From assembly GCF_910592395.1 (NCBI RefSeq), contig NC_088316.1:3596001-3660000 (forward strand): 64,000 nucleotides of DNA, written 5' to 3'. The notes below the pieces were generated by a model that was given only the letters and a program-made list of their open reading frames with translations, was not told the DNA's origin and made no database searches. Below, piece after piece: positions 1-13,700 of this stretch. The stretch is from Lineus longissimus. Its lineage: Eukaryota; Nemertea; Pilidiophora; Heteronemertea; Lineidae. The number at the start of each line of letters is the position of its first letter. Position 1 is the stretch's first letter. The translations under genes were made by a program, and so were the position numbers.

Positions 1-1419
1 CAGCCACAACCAATGCTGTCACTGTGTTGTCAAAATGATGAGAGAGACAAGACAGACACAAATAGGTCCAAAACCTGGCAATTCCTCAATGCTGTTGACA
101 GTATTTGTGGAGGAGACTGCCAGTCACATACAGACATCACCCGAGGAAGAAAACTCCCTGAAAGACTACACCAAAGCAAACACCTATCTCAAAGGACCCT
201 GTCCAATTCATCCCACTCAACAGCAATGTAGATAGATTACAGCAGCAGTCACAACCACAAGTGAAAATTTCCGCAATGAAATCTTTACAACGAACACCAC
301 TTTCAACATACTGTCGTTTTATGTCCTCTCAAAGATGAAATTTACAGCAGTGTCATTTTCAAACTCAAACCTACATTGTTACAATATAATGTCTTTTCAA
401 AAAACATAACACAAATATAAATGCTGTTCGTTAACCTTAACATGTGTTCGTTAACCTTTAACAGACTGAACATAGGTACATTCTACTTCTCTGCTTTAGG
501 AAGCAAATTTAGCAGCTCCTACTATAAGAAGTGAGAAGAACTTTATCAATACACGTCAGAAAGTATTAAGTACCAAAAGGAAAGTGTCCCTAAAATGCCA
601 ATTTTTCAAGCCAAACTTAAGCACATGTACAGGGCAAAAATTGTCTTCCACACAGTGATTTCTCAATAGCAGTGAATGCACTCATAGTTTTCAAAACTTT
701 ACACAAATTTTGCTCTCATAGAAATTCAAATTTATATAGCTGAAGACTTTATACAGAGTTAGAGAGACTTCAATGTGCCGGTGATTACAAGAAAGCCGCA
801 AAAAACAACATTTTAAGATATTTGATAATATAGTTTTGAAATTTCTAATGCGAGTTTGTGATGCACAAACTACTGCCCACTCGGTCCTGTCCTTTCCTTT
901 CCTTTCTGCACCCAAAGCAGCTCACTTAGAAGTTTACTACGTATGAGCAAAAAAGCAGGTCCCAATTAGGGACACCACAGTCATATGAAACAGTATAGCT
1001 TTTGAAAAGGCTGTCCACTGTCCAGCAATTTGGACCTATTTCAGACTACTCCACGGACAGGGTAAACCCAAGTTTGAAGAAATTTGAAAACTTGTGACAA
1101 GAATATGTGAGACCATATTCAAGAATGTAGAGAAGTTATTCTACATGTATACAGTGAAGTTTAGTGGAATATAAATGCTATGTGTGAGAGCACATTTTCT
1201 TAAAGTAAAGTTGCATTTTTATCACAGATCCAAAAGTTCTTACAATGGCAAAGCGGTACAGATACAGACATACACATTGGTAAAGACACTTAGCATATTA
1301 TTTGGAACAAGTTGAAGTTTCCAGATTGTGACACATTGTTTTTTTATTCAATCCAATCAAAAGTTTTCAACAACATCTCTCAAACGAACTACACACAATT
1401 CAAATGTCTTGATCAGACA
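1..1419. other. No gene seen; AT-rich downstream flank of PCM1
   Basis: Short open frames here have no recognisable motif or splice context. It may be PCM1 3' UTR tail, intergenic sequence, or the intron of a gene off the left edge. 1904-3511 is similar, apart from a short palindrome acgagtatactcgt near 2657. Confidence 0.6.
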
Positions 1420-1541
1420 TTGGGTGATATGAATAAGGCCTAGCAAATGCTTTTATCTAAAACTCCATGTACATTTACACTGGGCCTTTCTGTACAAAAC
1501 TGAAGTAAAAGCAATTGCTAGACTTTATTCATATCACCCAA
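1420..1541. repeat. Foldback hairpin, 36-bp stem
   Basis: Arms 1420-1455 and 1506-1541 pair with 33 of 36 identical positions (ttgggtgatatgaataa and its complement at the outer end, tgctttta at the inner end). The loop is 50 nt. It lies in otherwise featureless sequence downstream of PCM1. It could be a MITE relic or a transcribed hairpin. Confidence 0.85.
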
Positions 1542-1621
1542 GGTCTCCATGCGTTCCACAGTGCATTGTTTCAATCTTTCAAACAGGAAATCATGTACAC
1601 ATCAGTTACTCGATAGTCCTC

Positions 1622-1903
1622 AACCCTTTCGCTGCGGGTGACGTGCATAAAACGTCATGAAGATGGCTCTCATGATGTGCATGTCCCACAAAAGTGTTAA
1701 TCTACCAGCTCTTGGTCGCACCCTTTCTTAACATAACCGCACCCGGGTATCAAACAGGACTTTCAAACCGATAGTATAGAGGCGACACTTTTGAATAGTT
1801 TGGCCGGTTCCGATATTAGTAAGTGGTACTGGTATCCACTGTCAGCTGACAGCACAAGATGGGCCAGGCCAAAAATTGGTGCCACACTCACAGCGAAAGG
1901 GTT
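1622..1903. mobile_element. MITE with AACCCTTTCGCTG terminal inverted repeats
   Basis: Left end aaccctttcgctgcgggtg (1622-1640) and right end cactcacagcgaaagggtt (1885-1903) are inverted with 17 of 19 matches. Interior non-coding. A solo end of the same type (aaccctttcactgcc) lies near 43670. Confidence 0.8.
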
Positions 1904-2577
1904 AACAGGTTTACAAAGACGCATCCAATTTAACAAACACAAAAACTTCTTGGAAGAACAGAAGTGTAGGCCTGATAATTTACATGCAAGATTCCGCTAG
2001 CGGGAAATCATATCACAGGAATTAATTGTAATGTTACTGTCAAAGATGAGCAACAATAGGAATTTGCAAAAAATTAAGTTGCTAGTTTATTTGTTTACAA
2101 TTGCACATGCATACCATTTGCCATAATGCTCATTTCTACAATTTCACTTTTCGAAATGATGTCTTAAAATTCAGTAAACCACTTTTTCGCGAGCCTAATT
2201 GGTTTTATTATTGGAAAATACACCCAATCGTGGAAATAACTGGAAGCAAAATATGGAAAGGATGTTTCCGTGAAGCTGCAAAAATAAAGGTATTTACAGA
2301 GTAGACTGGTAATTTCTACGAGGCAATCAGCTCACTACATACAGATTTTGTCATAAAGCCCGAGTACTTGTTTTAAGCCATTGTACAAAAGTTAGTGAGA
2401 GGTTTAGCACATTAAGCATACATACATGTCAGAGAAAAACTGAAGTCGGATGATAACCTACAATTGTAGTCGATTTCAGACTATAAGCCCAGAACTTCAA
2501 CTTTTACAAAGAAATCACTTCTGCAATGAACCGTACTTAGGTGGGATGGATGTACATTTCACAGTACAAATGGTTCA

Positions 2578-2583
2578 TTTATT
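2578..2583 (-). terminator. Candidate PCM1 polyadenylation signal AATAAA
   Basis: This is the first canonical AATAAA (TTTATT on plus) downstream of the PCM1 stop and would give a 3' UTR of about 1.1 kb. A variant ATTAAA lies at 3512-3517, only about 145 nt after the stop, and is an equally possible site. The sequence alone does not separate them. Confidence 0.3.
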
Positions 2584-3660
2584 GAAATATCCTTTTAAAA
2601 CGCGATAACCACTCCTAGTCCAAAGCATCTTATTTCCAAACGCGTTGAGTGCCAGCGACGAGTATACTCGTATTTGTAAATTCCTTCCGGTGACCGACTA
2701 CCGAGTATATTCGTAGTACCGGTACCACAATGCATCGACTGGACTTAAAATCTAACATTGGCACCTGGGGCTGGAATTCACATATCGGACTAGCACTCAG
2801 CTTGTTAAGAGGAGAAAAGCAGGGCAAAGAACCCAACACAAATTCAAATCCCTAAAAGAGATATTGACAACAAACAGTGAAGGTGAACAAATGAACTATC
2901 TACAAACAAACTTGGAATGAATAGAGCGACATTATTTTTTACACACAAATATCTGGTATTCACAACGTTTTTTCTAACTGCCTCATCTAAATTCAACCAG
3001 TTCAGAGAGGAAACTCTTGCAAAATCTGCAAGAAGTAGAAACTGAATATCAGCTGTATGATTTGATATAGCAGGATGAATTTTCAAATTGGTCATTTTCA
3101 ACAGCTATTTTGTAAACTCCACCATTAACCATAAACTGATTGAGAAATGTCAAACACTGACAGAAAGCTTTTGATGAAAACAATTTTGCGACTCTGCGAA
3201 AGTACATTTGACCCTAAAACCCATTTAGAAATGTCAAAGAAATTTATCTGACACCAACTGATTACTAAATTTTGGATGGAAAATATTTTGTAGAACTGCA
3301 AATGTACTCCAAATTGAAACTCAGCCAGTACCAGAATCCTTAAACCCCTTAAGAAATGTAAGCTTCTCATAATGTAAAAGAGAAGGACTTTTATAGTTGT
3401 TTTATATACCACTAGAGATGTCAGTGGTGGAGATTATCACTTTCAGAGTACGACAACGCCAACCACTTTTCAACGATGTTATTTGTTCCCCGGCATCATT
3501 CGCAGCAATGCTTTAATGCTAGGCACTGCGTCATTAGAAGGGTATTTCAGTCACCCACAGCATGCGTAGTGACACACCCCACTGACATATCAGTCCACTG
3601 CAATGAAGTTCATTAGGGGTACAGTAGTGAAGTGTTCACACCACAGTCAGTTATATCTAT

Positions 3661-4754
3661 CTAGGCGTCAGCCGAGTTTGCCAACGGTTCTGGTTCTTTG
3701 AGATGGAGGGGGTCCCCAGCCAGCTCGGTGTCCGTGATGGTGAGGGCTGCGGCACGTGCTGAATTATCCTCATCTTCCTCCTCCATCTTCTTCTCAATCA
3801 TCTCCTGAAATCAGACAAACAAACAAATGTAAGCTTCAAGCAAATACATTGGAACCTCCCTTAGCGGACACCTCTCTATTTAGGACAACCTCTCTATTTA
3901 AAGGACACTAGTTTTGATCCCAAATGGGTAGTTTAGATTCAATTTGACCTCTCTAATCAGGACACCTCTCTATTAAGGACAGCATTTTTCAGTCATGAGT
4001 CCTTAATAGAGAGGTTGTACTGTACAGTGGAACCTCCCTTAGCAGACACCTCTCTATTAAGGAGAGCACTTTTCAGTCATGAGTCCTTAATAGAGGTTGT
4101 ACTGTACAGTGGAACCTCCCTTAGCAGACACCTCTCTATTAAGGACAGCACTTTTCAGTCCCGAGTCCATAATAGAGAGGTTGTACTGTAAGGGGAACCT
4201 CCCTTAGCAGACAACTCTCTATTAAGGACAGCACTTTTCAGTCCTGAGTCCTTAATAGAGAGGTTGTACTGTATTCTAACATTCTTTCCTTAGACCCAAT
4301 CTGTCCTCTTTTCTCCAGTGGCTAATTGAGGTGTGTGAAAGGACTCCAACCAAAGAACTAACTTGGTCTACTGAGGAGATTGAGGCGTAATAGGTTACTG
4401 TCATATAATGAGTACAATTGGTCACCAACAGCAACGAAAATAATTTGAACTTTTCTTCCATAATTTGTTCAGTTATTGTAGTGACAATTGTATGACGTAA
4501 TATCGAAAGGTATATACACGCATTTTACAGAGAATATTAATAAAAGACCACTCCGCACAAATCTTTTGAAATAACAAGGCAAGGGAGATGTATTCTGGCT
4601 CACAACTTTCTAATTTTACACCCTGAACCTTCTTGCCACACCTAATTAGTTTTGTTAATACACGATTGAAGAAGACAATGGTTACCTGGTTAACAGTTAG
4701 TTTACTTGGAAGATCATCAATACCTATCTCTTCTACATCATCATCATCAACAAC
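3661..4754 (-). CDS. PCM1: PCM1 exons 26-27, C-terminus and stop
   Basis: Exon 26 (4686-4754, 23 codons) reads VVDDDDVEEIGIDDLPSKLT and ends VNQ. Exon 27 (3661-3804, 48 codons) reads EMIEKKMEEEDED and later ELAGDPLHLKEPEPLANS, then a TAG stop at 3661-3663. The vertebrate equivalents are VEDLPLKLT, ADLRKKMVEEEQ and ELAGNSETLKEPE, so the C-terminus is complete. The aromatic residue of the vertebrate GABARAP-binding LIR (FVKV) aligns with glutamate here (EIGI). Confidence 0.92.
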
Positions 4755-7700
4755 CTACAACAGAACAAGGTCACTTTAGCTCCGGCCATTCTTGGAATAA
4801 CATTTCTCTAGTTTATAGCTGGGTGGTTGGTTGACGCAGGAGGAGAAATGGTTGGTTGAAGCAAGAGGATGATGCACTGGCGCCCTCCTCAGTCACATTA
4901 AGACCACTGCCGCTGCGCTCTTATTGTCATATGCACAAATTGAGATGGAAGTCTTAATGGGTAGGAATGGGAAGATTTCCCTACTCTTTATAGCAAATGA
5001 TGCGCTGAAAGCATTTTCACAACTCCCATATTTCTGGAATATTCCTGTTTCAGCTCTTGACACGAATTAACAACTTCGTCAATCAAAGTGAAATGGTTCA
5101 AAAATGAAATGAAATCGACACTCACCTCGCCGTTGACGTGCACATTCTCCTGCGCCTCCTGTTCATCCACATCCTTCTCATCGTCCTTATTGTCGTCTGC
5201 CTTCTTCTCCGTGGCGCCATCTACCTGCTGCTCTGGCTCCTCCTCTGCCTCCAACTCGCGAGACACGGCCGTCTCGGACGGGTCAGCGATACTACCGAGA
5301 GATTCGTCGGTCATGTTTTCATCATCCTCGTCGCTACCAATTCTGAAAGGTATCAAAAGGTCGAATTTCACAACTTAGCAACGCTGACAGAGGCATAAAA
5401 ATCTCTGGGTTTTCACTTTCTTCACATATCTACCTGGTATTAAATGGGCAGTCCAGTTATAACTCCACTTGAGAGTTGAAAACTCCCCTACCACTCAACT
5501 TGGGCAACACGGACAAAAGCCTGAAAAAACTCTGGGTTTCACTTTCTTCACATATCTATCTGGTAAATGGGCAGTTCAGTTATAACTCCACTTGAGAGTT
5601 GAAAACTCCCCTACTACTCAACTTGGGCAACACGGACAAAGGCCTGTAAAAATCTCTGGGTTTTCACTTTCTTCACATATCTACCTGGTAAATGGGCAGT
5701 CCAGTTATAACTCCACTTTAGAGTTGAAAACTCCCCTACGACTCAACTTGGGCAACACGGACAAAGGCCTAAAAAAACTCTGGGTTTTCACTTTCTTCAC
5801 ATATCTACCTTGTAAATGGGCAGTCCAGTTTAACTCCACTTGAGAGTTGAAAACTCCCCTATTACTCAACTTGGGCAACACGGACAAAGGCCTGAAAAAT
5901 CTCTTGCTATCTTATTTCTTCACAAATCTACCTGGAACTAAAATGGTCAATCCAGTTGACTCAACTTGAGAGGCGAAAATCCCCTTCATTGTATTTAATG
6001 TGGGCGTCACTGACAAAGACATAAACAGGTTGCTCAGCACGAATGAAAAGTCCGAGTCCAATTTTTCTTCACAGACCTACCGGGTAAACGGTTTTGTTTC
6101 ACTCATGGCCAGTTCCACCTTCATCATGGAGGAGTTGCGGTCACTGTCTTCATCTCTCTCGTTCACCACCTCAACTACACCTGCAAACTCGTCATCACGC
6201 ATCTGGAACAGAACAGGTAAATTCAAAGGTTGAAATGTTACTTAGCCTGCTGGAACTCAGTGGGTCTCCACATGGCATTGCATAAAACCGACTCTGAAGC
6301 ATGATTTATTGAGCCCAAATCTCACTTAGCCTGCTGGAACTCAGTGGGGCTCTACATGGCATTGCCCATGACTGACTCTGAAGCATGATTTCTTGAGCCC
6401 AAATCTCACTTACCCTGCCTGAACTCAGTGGGGCTCCACATGGCATTGCATATGACTGACTCTAAAGCATGATTTCTTAGGCCCAAATCTCACTTAGCCT
6501 GCTGGAACTCAGTGGGGCTCTACATGGCATTGCACATGACTGACCCTAAAGCATGATTTCTTGAGCCCAAATGTAATAGCCTGCTGGAACTCAGTGGGGC
6601 TCCATATGGCATTGCACATGACTGACTCTGAAGCATGATTTCTTAAGCCCAAATGTCACTTAGCCTGCTGTACTCAATGAGATTGTTTCAAGTCAAGTTC
6701 ACAACTAACCTTTCCAAGTTCCTCTTCCTCCCGATTGGAAGCTCGCGTGGCCTCTTCAATGTTCTCAGCTTCATCATCGCTTTCATCACCATCATCGCCA
6801 GAGTCTGATTTCTCCGTCGTCTCGTATTCCAGACGGACCTCCGAACCATCGTCTATCTCACCATCTTCTCGGCCATCCAAGGTGCTGACCTCAGTGCCAG
6901 AAGTTACCGAGTCCTGCACGAACATTAGATAGGATTGAATGATGGCAATGATTTTAAGATACGTGAGAGTGTTCCGCAGCCGAAACAAAGGTCTGTTTGC
7001 AGAGTGGTTGGGTCTCATTATACTCTTGTTGAAACCTTAATCCATGGAGGACACACTGGATTGCCGGTTTTACTTTCGCAAACAAAACATCAGCTGTCCT
7101 TAACAGGTATTTACAATTGGATCGTGTTATTTATAGTGTGGTAAGGCTTGCTACGGCATCATTCTCGGCAATGAAAAATTGCATGATGGATCGTAGTGCA
7201 ATGCATCATGACATCATGAGACCTTTATAGTTTATTGTATAATATTTCTACAGGGTGGCCCAGAATTATTTTCCCTCACAAAATGGATACACAACAGAAT
7301 TCTATTGTGGAAGGGAAGATAATTCTGGGCCAACCTGTAGTTACACATCATTCTACTGACCTGTCTCCACTTGGCCAGCATTCTCTGCGTGGACAAGGCT
7401 GGGTCATCAAGATCTTGCATCAGACGGAAGAATGCCAGCTCGTTGAAAAGAACCTCTGACATGTCGACGAGAAGGTCTTCACCACACTCGTTGAGTCTAC
7501 AGAAGAATGAAACGGCCAAGTGAGTATTTCTGCGACAAAATAATAACTGAATTGATCAAAGACTATTAAGCACGTAGACTCCAGCAACAAGGCCGGTCAT
7601 GGGATCAAGGCTAGATGGTCGTGATATCAGTTCGGTCACATCGGTTTGGATGGAACTAAAATCTTGGATATAAATTCATGTTATACAGTGGAACCTCCCA

Positions 7701-10700
7701 TCACGGACACCTCTCTATTGCGGACACCTCTCTATTAAGGACAACATCTCTATTAAGGACACTAGTTTTGGTCCCAAATTGGTTGTTTCCATTCAATTTG
7801 ACCTCTCTAATCAGGACACCTCTCTATTAAGGACAGCACAGCACAGCATGTGGGTGTCCTTAATAGAGAGGTTCTACTGTACATGTACACGAATATAAAA
7901 CGATCGCAAAAGTTTACAGTAAATAACCTGTGACGAAGTTGCATTTCATGCCCGGGCGTGAATTTTGAACTTGCCAGTAGTCTCTGTTTATGAACTTACT
8001 TTCTTCCCTCAAACTTTGCAAGCGAGTCCTGGATCAACGTGCCCAACTGCTTGTGGAAGAAGCGCACAAACTCCTGTCCCTCGTCGCCCTGTTTGGTGAG
8101 GTCAAGGACGATCTGCCTGATGTAGCCGAGGAGCTGAGGCGAGCAGACGGTGTTCATGTGCTCCTTGAGGATGGGGATGACCTCGGTCATGATGGCCTTG
8201 ATCTGCTGGTCGAGCTGATGGGTGTCGATGCGAGGGTACTGCAGAGAAATAAAGGTGTTAAGGTTCGGTGACAATTTCTTAACATCAGTGTAGAAAGATG
8301 ACTGACAGATGTGAGCTAGAAATATGTCTGACAGATGTGAGCTAGAAACATAGCTGACAGCTGTGAGCTAGAAATATGTCTGACAGCTGTGAGCTAGAAA
8401 TATGTCCGACAGACGTGAGCTAGAAATATGACTGACAGATGTGAGCTAGAAATATGACTGACAGATGTGAGCTAGAAAGAGGCTTGATAGATGTGAGCTA
8501 GAAAGATGGTTGACAGATGTGAGCTATTGAAACAGCTGACAGATGTGAGCTATAGAGATTATTGACAGAAGTAAGCAAGAAATATGATTGACAGATGTGG
8601 GCTAGAGAGAATATGTCAAATCTAAAGCTAAATAACAGGGAGGTTTGGTGGATGTCTGACTGCTATTTCTTGCTTCGTTTTACATCAAATAAAGTGGAGT
8701 GTTGTACAGTATGCATTTTTTTACAAAACATTGCAAGGGGCAAACCTTGACCAAAAGCAAGCAAAGAGATTGGTCATTATGAACTCACATGGACCTCGGA
8801 AGCAGAGCTCTCACTGCCTTGATCTTGGGCCGAGCTGCTCATGGCCTCAGCAGCATCTTTCTGGGTGGACTTTGTCTTTGTGGCCTGGGGGCTCGCTCCG
8901 TCTGGGTCCTTCCCACCGGCCAGGGCCAACTTGCGCTCGTATTCGCGCATACGCTGCATAGCCTGGAAGAAGATAAACACTTGTAAAGAGCAGTTTATTA
9001 GCGGCAGTACACATCAGTCTTTACCTGGAGATCTGTTTGAACAGCACTGCCTTCCTGACGAGACATTCTATTTAACTTTTGAGTCTGAATCCTTTCACTA
9101 ACAGTGTCAAGTAAACCTATTTCTCTCTGAAGCTGGCCTTACTCGAGTTGATTTATGTAATATCTGGCAATGAGGCGCTTATTACCACATTAGATTAGAC
9201 AAGTCGAGGTGAGAACAGCTGGAGGGAAGCGTTGCACATTAGACATGAGACAGAGCATACCATAGATAGTTTACTGGTTAATGTTGCAAAGCCCATTCAC
9301 ACACCAGTGATAGTAGCATTTTGTGGATCTCGAGAATCAGCTTCCCAACTGACCGAGAATCTGACCTTAATCTGATGTAGGCCACCTCTGCAAGTTGGAA
9401 GGCCTGCTGACTTCTCTGCAAGCTGGGGGACTGATTCTCTGCAGTGATCACTGAGTTACTGGTATTAAAATTCAACTAGATTATCAGGCAAATGAAAAGA
9501 AATTTCAAAACAAATGCCAGAGCGGGGCACTGAAAACCACTTAGGTGAACAAGAAGAAACTAAATGGCAGACACAAGCAATGAAACCCACAAACGTAAAT
9601 GATTGTGAAAAAACCAACAGAAACATTGCCGTCATTTCAGTGTGACGAAAAGAAAGACATCTTCCTTCATCCTATAACATGTATAATGACATGTATAAGA
9701 CAGCATAAATGAAGAACACAGTGTCCATTTGAATGACTATACATGTCATGGGCCACAACAGACTTGCCCAAATCTCTCCTCAAAGAAATTTAACTAAGAG
9801 CAGCGTAATACACTTAGAAACACCTCTTAGTTTCACCAGTCACTCACAACAGATCAGGACTATTGTACAGTGGAACCTCCCTTAGCGGACACCTCTCTAT
9901 TAAGGACAACCTCTCAATTAAGGACACTAGGTTTGGTCCCAAATTGGTGGTTTCCATTCAATTTGACCTCTCTAATCAAGACATCTCTCCATTAAGGACA
10001 GCACTTGTCATTCTTGAGGGTGTCCTTAATAGAGAGGTTCCACTGTATCTGGAAATCTATCCTCGTACTAGTACCGTCACTACATTGGACACCGTGTGAT
10101 GCAGGCGAGTGCAAAAATCGGGGTACGAAACAAAATTGGAATTTAACTGAATAGGAAATCAGAATCAGAGAGTATACTGAGAACTGATGTGGACAGTTTT
10201 TCAACAATCTTGAAAAAACAACAATCTGTGAAAACAGACCACTTACTTTATCTAAATGTATGACAGTGTCGCCAAGGGAATCTTGTGCGAACGGATTTTC
10301 CCAACCAGTGGTGGACGTGGGGGTCGACAACGAACTGACACTGTTGACATTTTCTATGTAATCATATTGGTCTTCTTGGAGGGAATCGGACTGTTGTGAT
10401 AGATCAGCTTTCCGCTCACGGGAAACATTGATTCCGTTCATTTTCAAAAAACCTTGAGCCTGGAAAATACATGAGTGTAACGTCAGGCTCGTTGGAAGGG
10501 AGAGGATCGTGTATTTTAACGTGCTGAGAAAATAATTTGGATGAAAGGAGACCGTAGTTTGAATGTCATTCAGACTTGTAACCGTAGACCAACGGAGTAT
10601 GAGCTACAGTATCCGAGTCATTGACAGGAAAGTTGATTGGGGGGGGGGGGGGGGGGGGTAACTGGTTGCAGGGAGGGGGGTCATTTTTGTCAATTTTGCT

Positions 10701-13700
10701 GACAAGATGACCTGCTCAAATGCAATTCCACAGAAACATTTGCGAGGTAAGGTTAAGTGGTACAATTATCCACAGTACAATCATACCTTTTGAGTGCAGA
10801 AAACACCTGGTAGCACACATTTAATGCACACAGAGGTTATAATTGTATCAATGTTATAATTGTACCACCTTTACCTTGTACTTTAAAACATTATTTGCAG
10901 ACTAAGCTATTGTCAAGAGATCAGGAATGGACAAGATATTATTTGGAGGCCATACAGACCAAAGGTGACAATATCATTCCAGTATTTCTGGATTGGCAAA
11001 ATTGGAGACACCCTTGTTTCACCTAATAAAACAACTGACTGCAATTCCCGCAAAATGATTTCTAAAGCAAACTTATTCAGTACCGGTGTGCAAGGGATAG
11101 TAGTCCTAGGGCTGATAGTCCGTGTAACAATAGCCCGCATTGCTAAATGTTTTGGTTAGGGTTAGCGGTACAATAGATCATGCTGCTTAATTGGTCAAAT
11201 ACAATGCTACCGGACTATGACTCCAGGGGGACTATATCCGCTGTCACACCGGTACGAAAAAAACAAGTTATGTCAATCTCTTCTAAAGCATTTATAACTA
11301 CCAAAATGTAAACACATCTCCTTCCAGTGAAGCAAGGATGGATGGTGATTTTGAAGTGAATTCTTTCTATTTTTGTGATGATGCATCTATTTCTGGTTGT
11401 GGCGGGTCTCACTGTGTTACACCAAGGCCATTGACAGGTAAAATAGGCCTTTGCACAGGTGCCCTTCAACAGGCTTAAACACGCTGACACAGTGTATTCT
11501 AACTACGCATGCTTTCACTTCAACAAATCCAAACTGAAAATGCAGAATACTGTGGACCTGTAACTTTGAGTAATTCGCTCAACTCAAGCCTGTATTAAGC
11601 TGTGAAAGACAATGAACATACAGATTTTTCGTTTGCGAGCAAAGTTTTGAGCATAGCCCATTCTATGCCATGTTGAAAATCACCATTCACCTTTGCACAG
11701 AGTACAGGAAGACAGACAAACAGCTAAGAGGAGTTAAAGATTAGGGAGGATTTCATGAAAAGCACACAGATTATTGAAGCCAAAGAAAATCAAGTGTAAT
11801 TTGTGAATTTGTTTGAAGAAGTGGGATGTTTCGGACGAGAATTCAAAATATCTACCAACTCTAAAAATTGGATCAGACACTACAATGACTTTTTTTTAAA
11901 TTCAATGACCAAAGACTAACACGGTTTAGCTCTCGGGGTAACAAAATAACTTTCTAACGGGCTAGAAGCGCGGAGAATGTTTAGAGACATACCATATTGT
12001 CCTGGTCGTCCTCAGACGTCATTAGGCTTTCACTAGGTGTCTGTTCAGAGCCGGTGTAACCGGTTGTATTGAGCCAAATAGGACGGGGCTGTAAGACGCA
12101 AAGTGCAACCGAGATGAACAATGGACAACCGGCCATTTTTTACGTTACCAGTGCCATTTGCTCAAATTCACTCAAGGCTATTACTTAAAGGGAACTGAAA
12201 CCGCCAAGCCAGTTCGTATGACCTCGTTTTCATTTTCCCGCGTATCGGGTGATCAGAACGAGGCATGAATGAAACATGGCGCCTAGCTGTCAATCATTGA
12301 GTGACGTCACTACTATGGAATTTACTACGAAAACTCATGAATGAAAGATCGTATGACTCACGTGATTCTCACATGATTCTCAATAATAACAAATTGAACT
12401 GCGCATGCTCGGGCACTGGGGGCGGAGCTACAAATCTGAACTCGAATAGGAAGTTGGAAGTTTGACTTTCTCCGGCGGTGAAAGTCGAAAAGTTGAATAA
12501 ATCGCTCGGCGGTTCCAGTTCCCTTTAATTAGGCTGGTTTTATAGCTTTAGCATATCAAGTGTCACTTTTCACTCGTCACTTGACATGAAGAATGGAGAA
12601 GTCATTTCCAAACAGCAAGCTGCATGTTGTCTTACTATCAGTTTCAGAATTCCATCTCAGTAGATGGGGGAGATGGCTCCAGGTATTAGCAAATGAAAGT
12701 AACTAAAAGATGAAGCAGTTTAATTAATCTGATTGATGTGAAGCTGAGAAAGAGTGAAGCGTTATTGTTTTGTCATTTGAGACAACAGAGTTAAGGTAGA
12801 CCAGTCAAAAGAAATTTAGAATAGATGAGAGGGAGAGTGGCATCACCACCAAGTGGAATCAAAACAACCTCTCGAAAGTGTCTCCCACCTCTCAGAGTCA
12901 ATTCCAACCACCTCACCGAGTCAAGGCTAACCACCTCGCCAAGCAATTCAAGCCCCAGACTGAAGACCACCTCTAAACAATGGTTTTGACTGTACATCCA
13001 AGTCTGAACGGAAAGTTGCGCGTACGAGTGAAATCAAAGCACTAATCCCAACTTTTTTTCATTCAGATGTTGACTAGAGATGGAGTATCAGTTTGAAAGA
13101 CAGAACACGGCTCCTTGGGTGTCCTGGCATAGCCTTGCCACAGTGAGGAAGCTGTAAGTCATATGTACATGGACCGCCTGTACGAGGGCCCAGTTATGAG
13201 ATGGCCTACAATATGAGGCTGGGTTTCCTCTGAAAGGTGGTTGGCCTTGACTCGGAGAGGTGGAAGACTCTCAGAGAGGTGGCTGCTGATTCAACAGGGC
13301 GATCACTATAGTGAAATATAAACAGCAAAGCTGTGCACCTACTACCATACAATATTTTGATCATTTTGATACCAACAAGGATTTCGAGTTTTTTTATGAT
13401 GATAGGATTGATACAAAATAGGCATACTAGGCGATAAAATATGTACACAGTAGAGGTCAGAAGAAACTCCACGCATAGTGTTCCGCATTAAACTCATCGG
13501 AGTACAGGACAACTTTTTGGAAGGGACGGAACAATTCTGGCGATCACAAAACAGAACCACCACAAGAACCTGGTCAAAACTTTTATGAATAATTGGCACA
13601 TACAATGCCTATTCCATAACACAAGCCTCATTTGAACACATCAATCATCCATCCCAGAGCATAAGCTAAGAAACTGGAAATACTCAATTTCCTCAACTCT

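Noticed and set aside
1786-2304. Short plus-strand frames of 60-70 codons downstream of PCM1
   Set aside because: No motifs, and partly inside the MITE at 1622-1903.
11151-11166. Telomere-like ggttagggttag
   Set aside because: Only two hexamer copies; no array.
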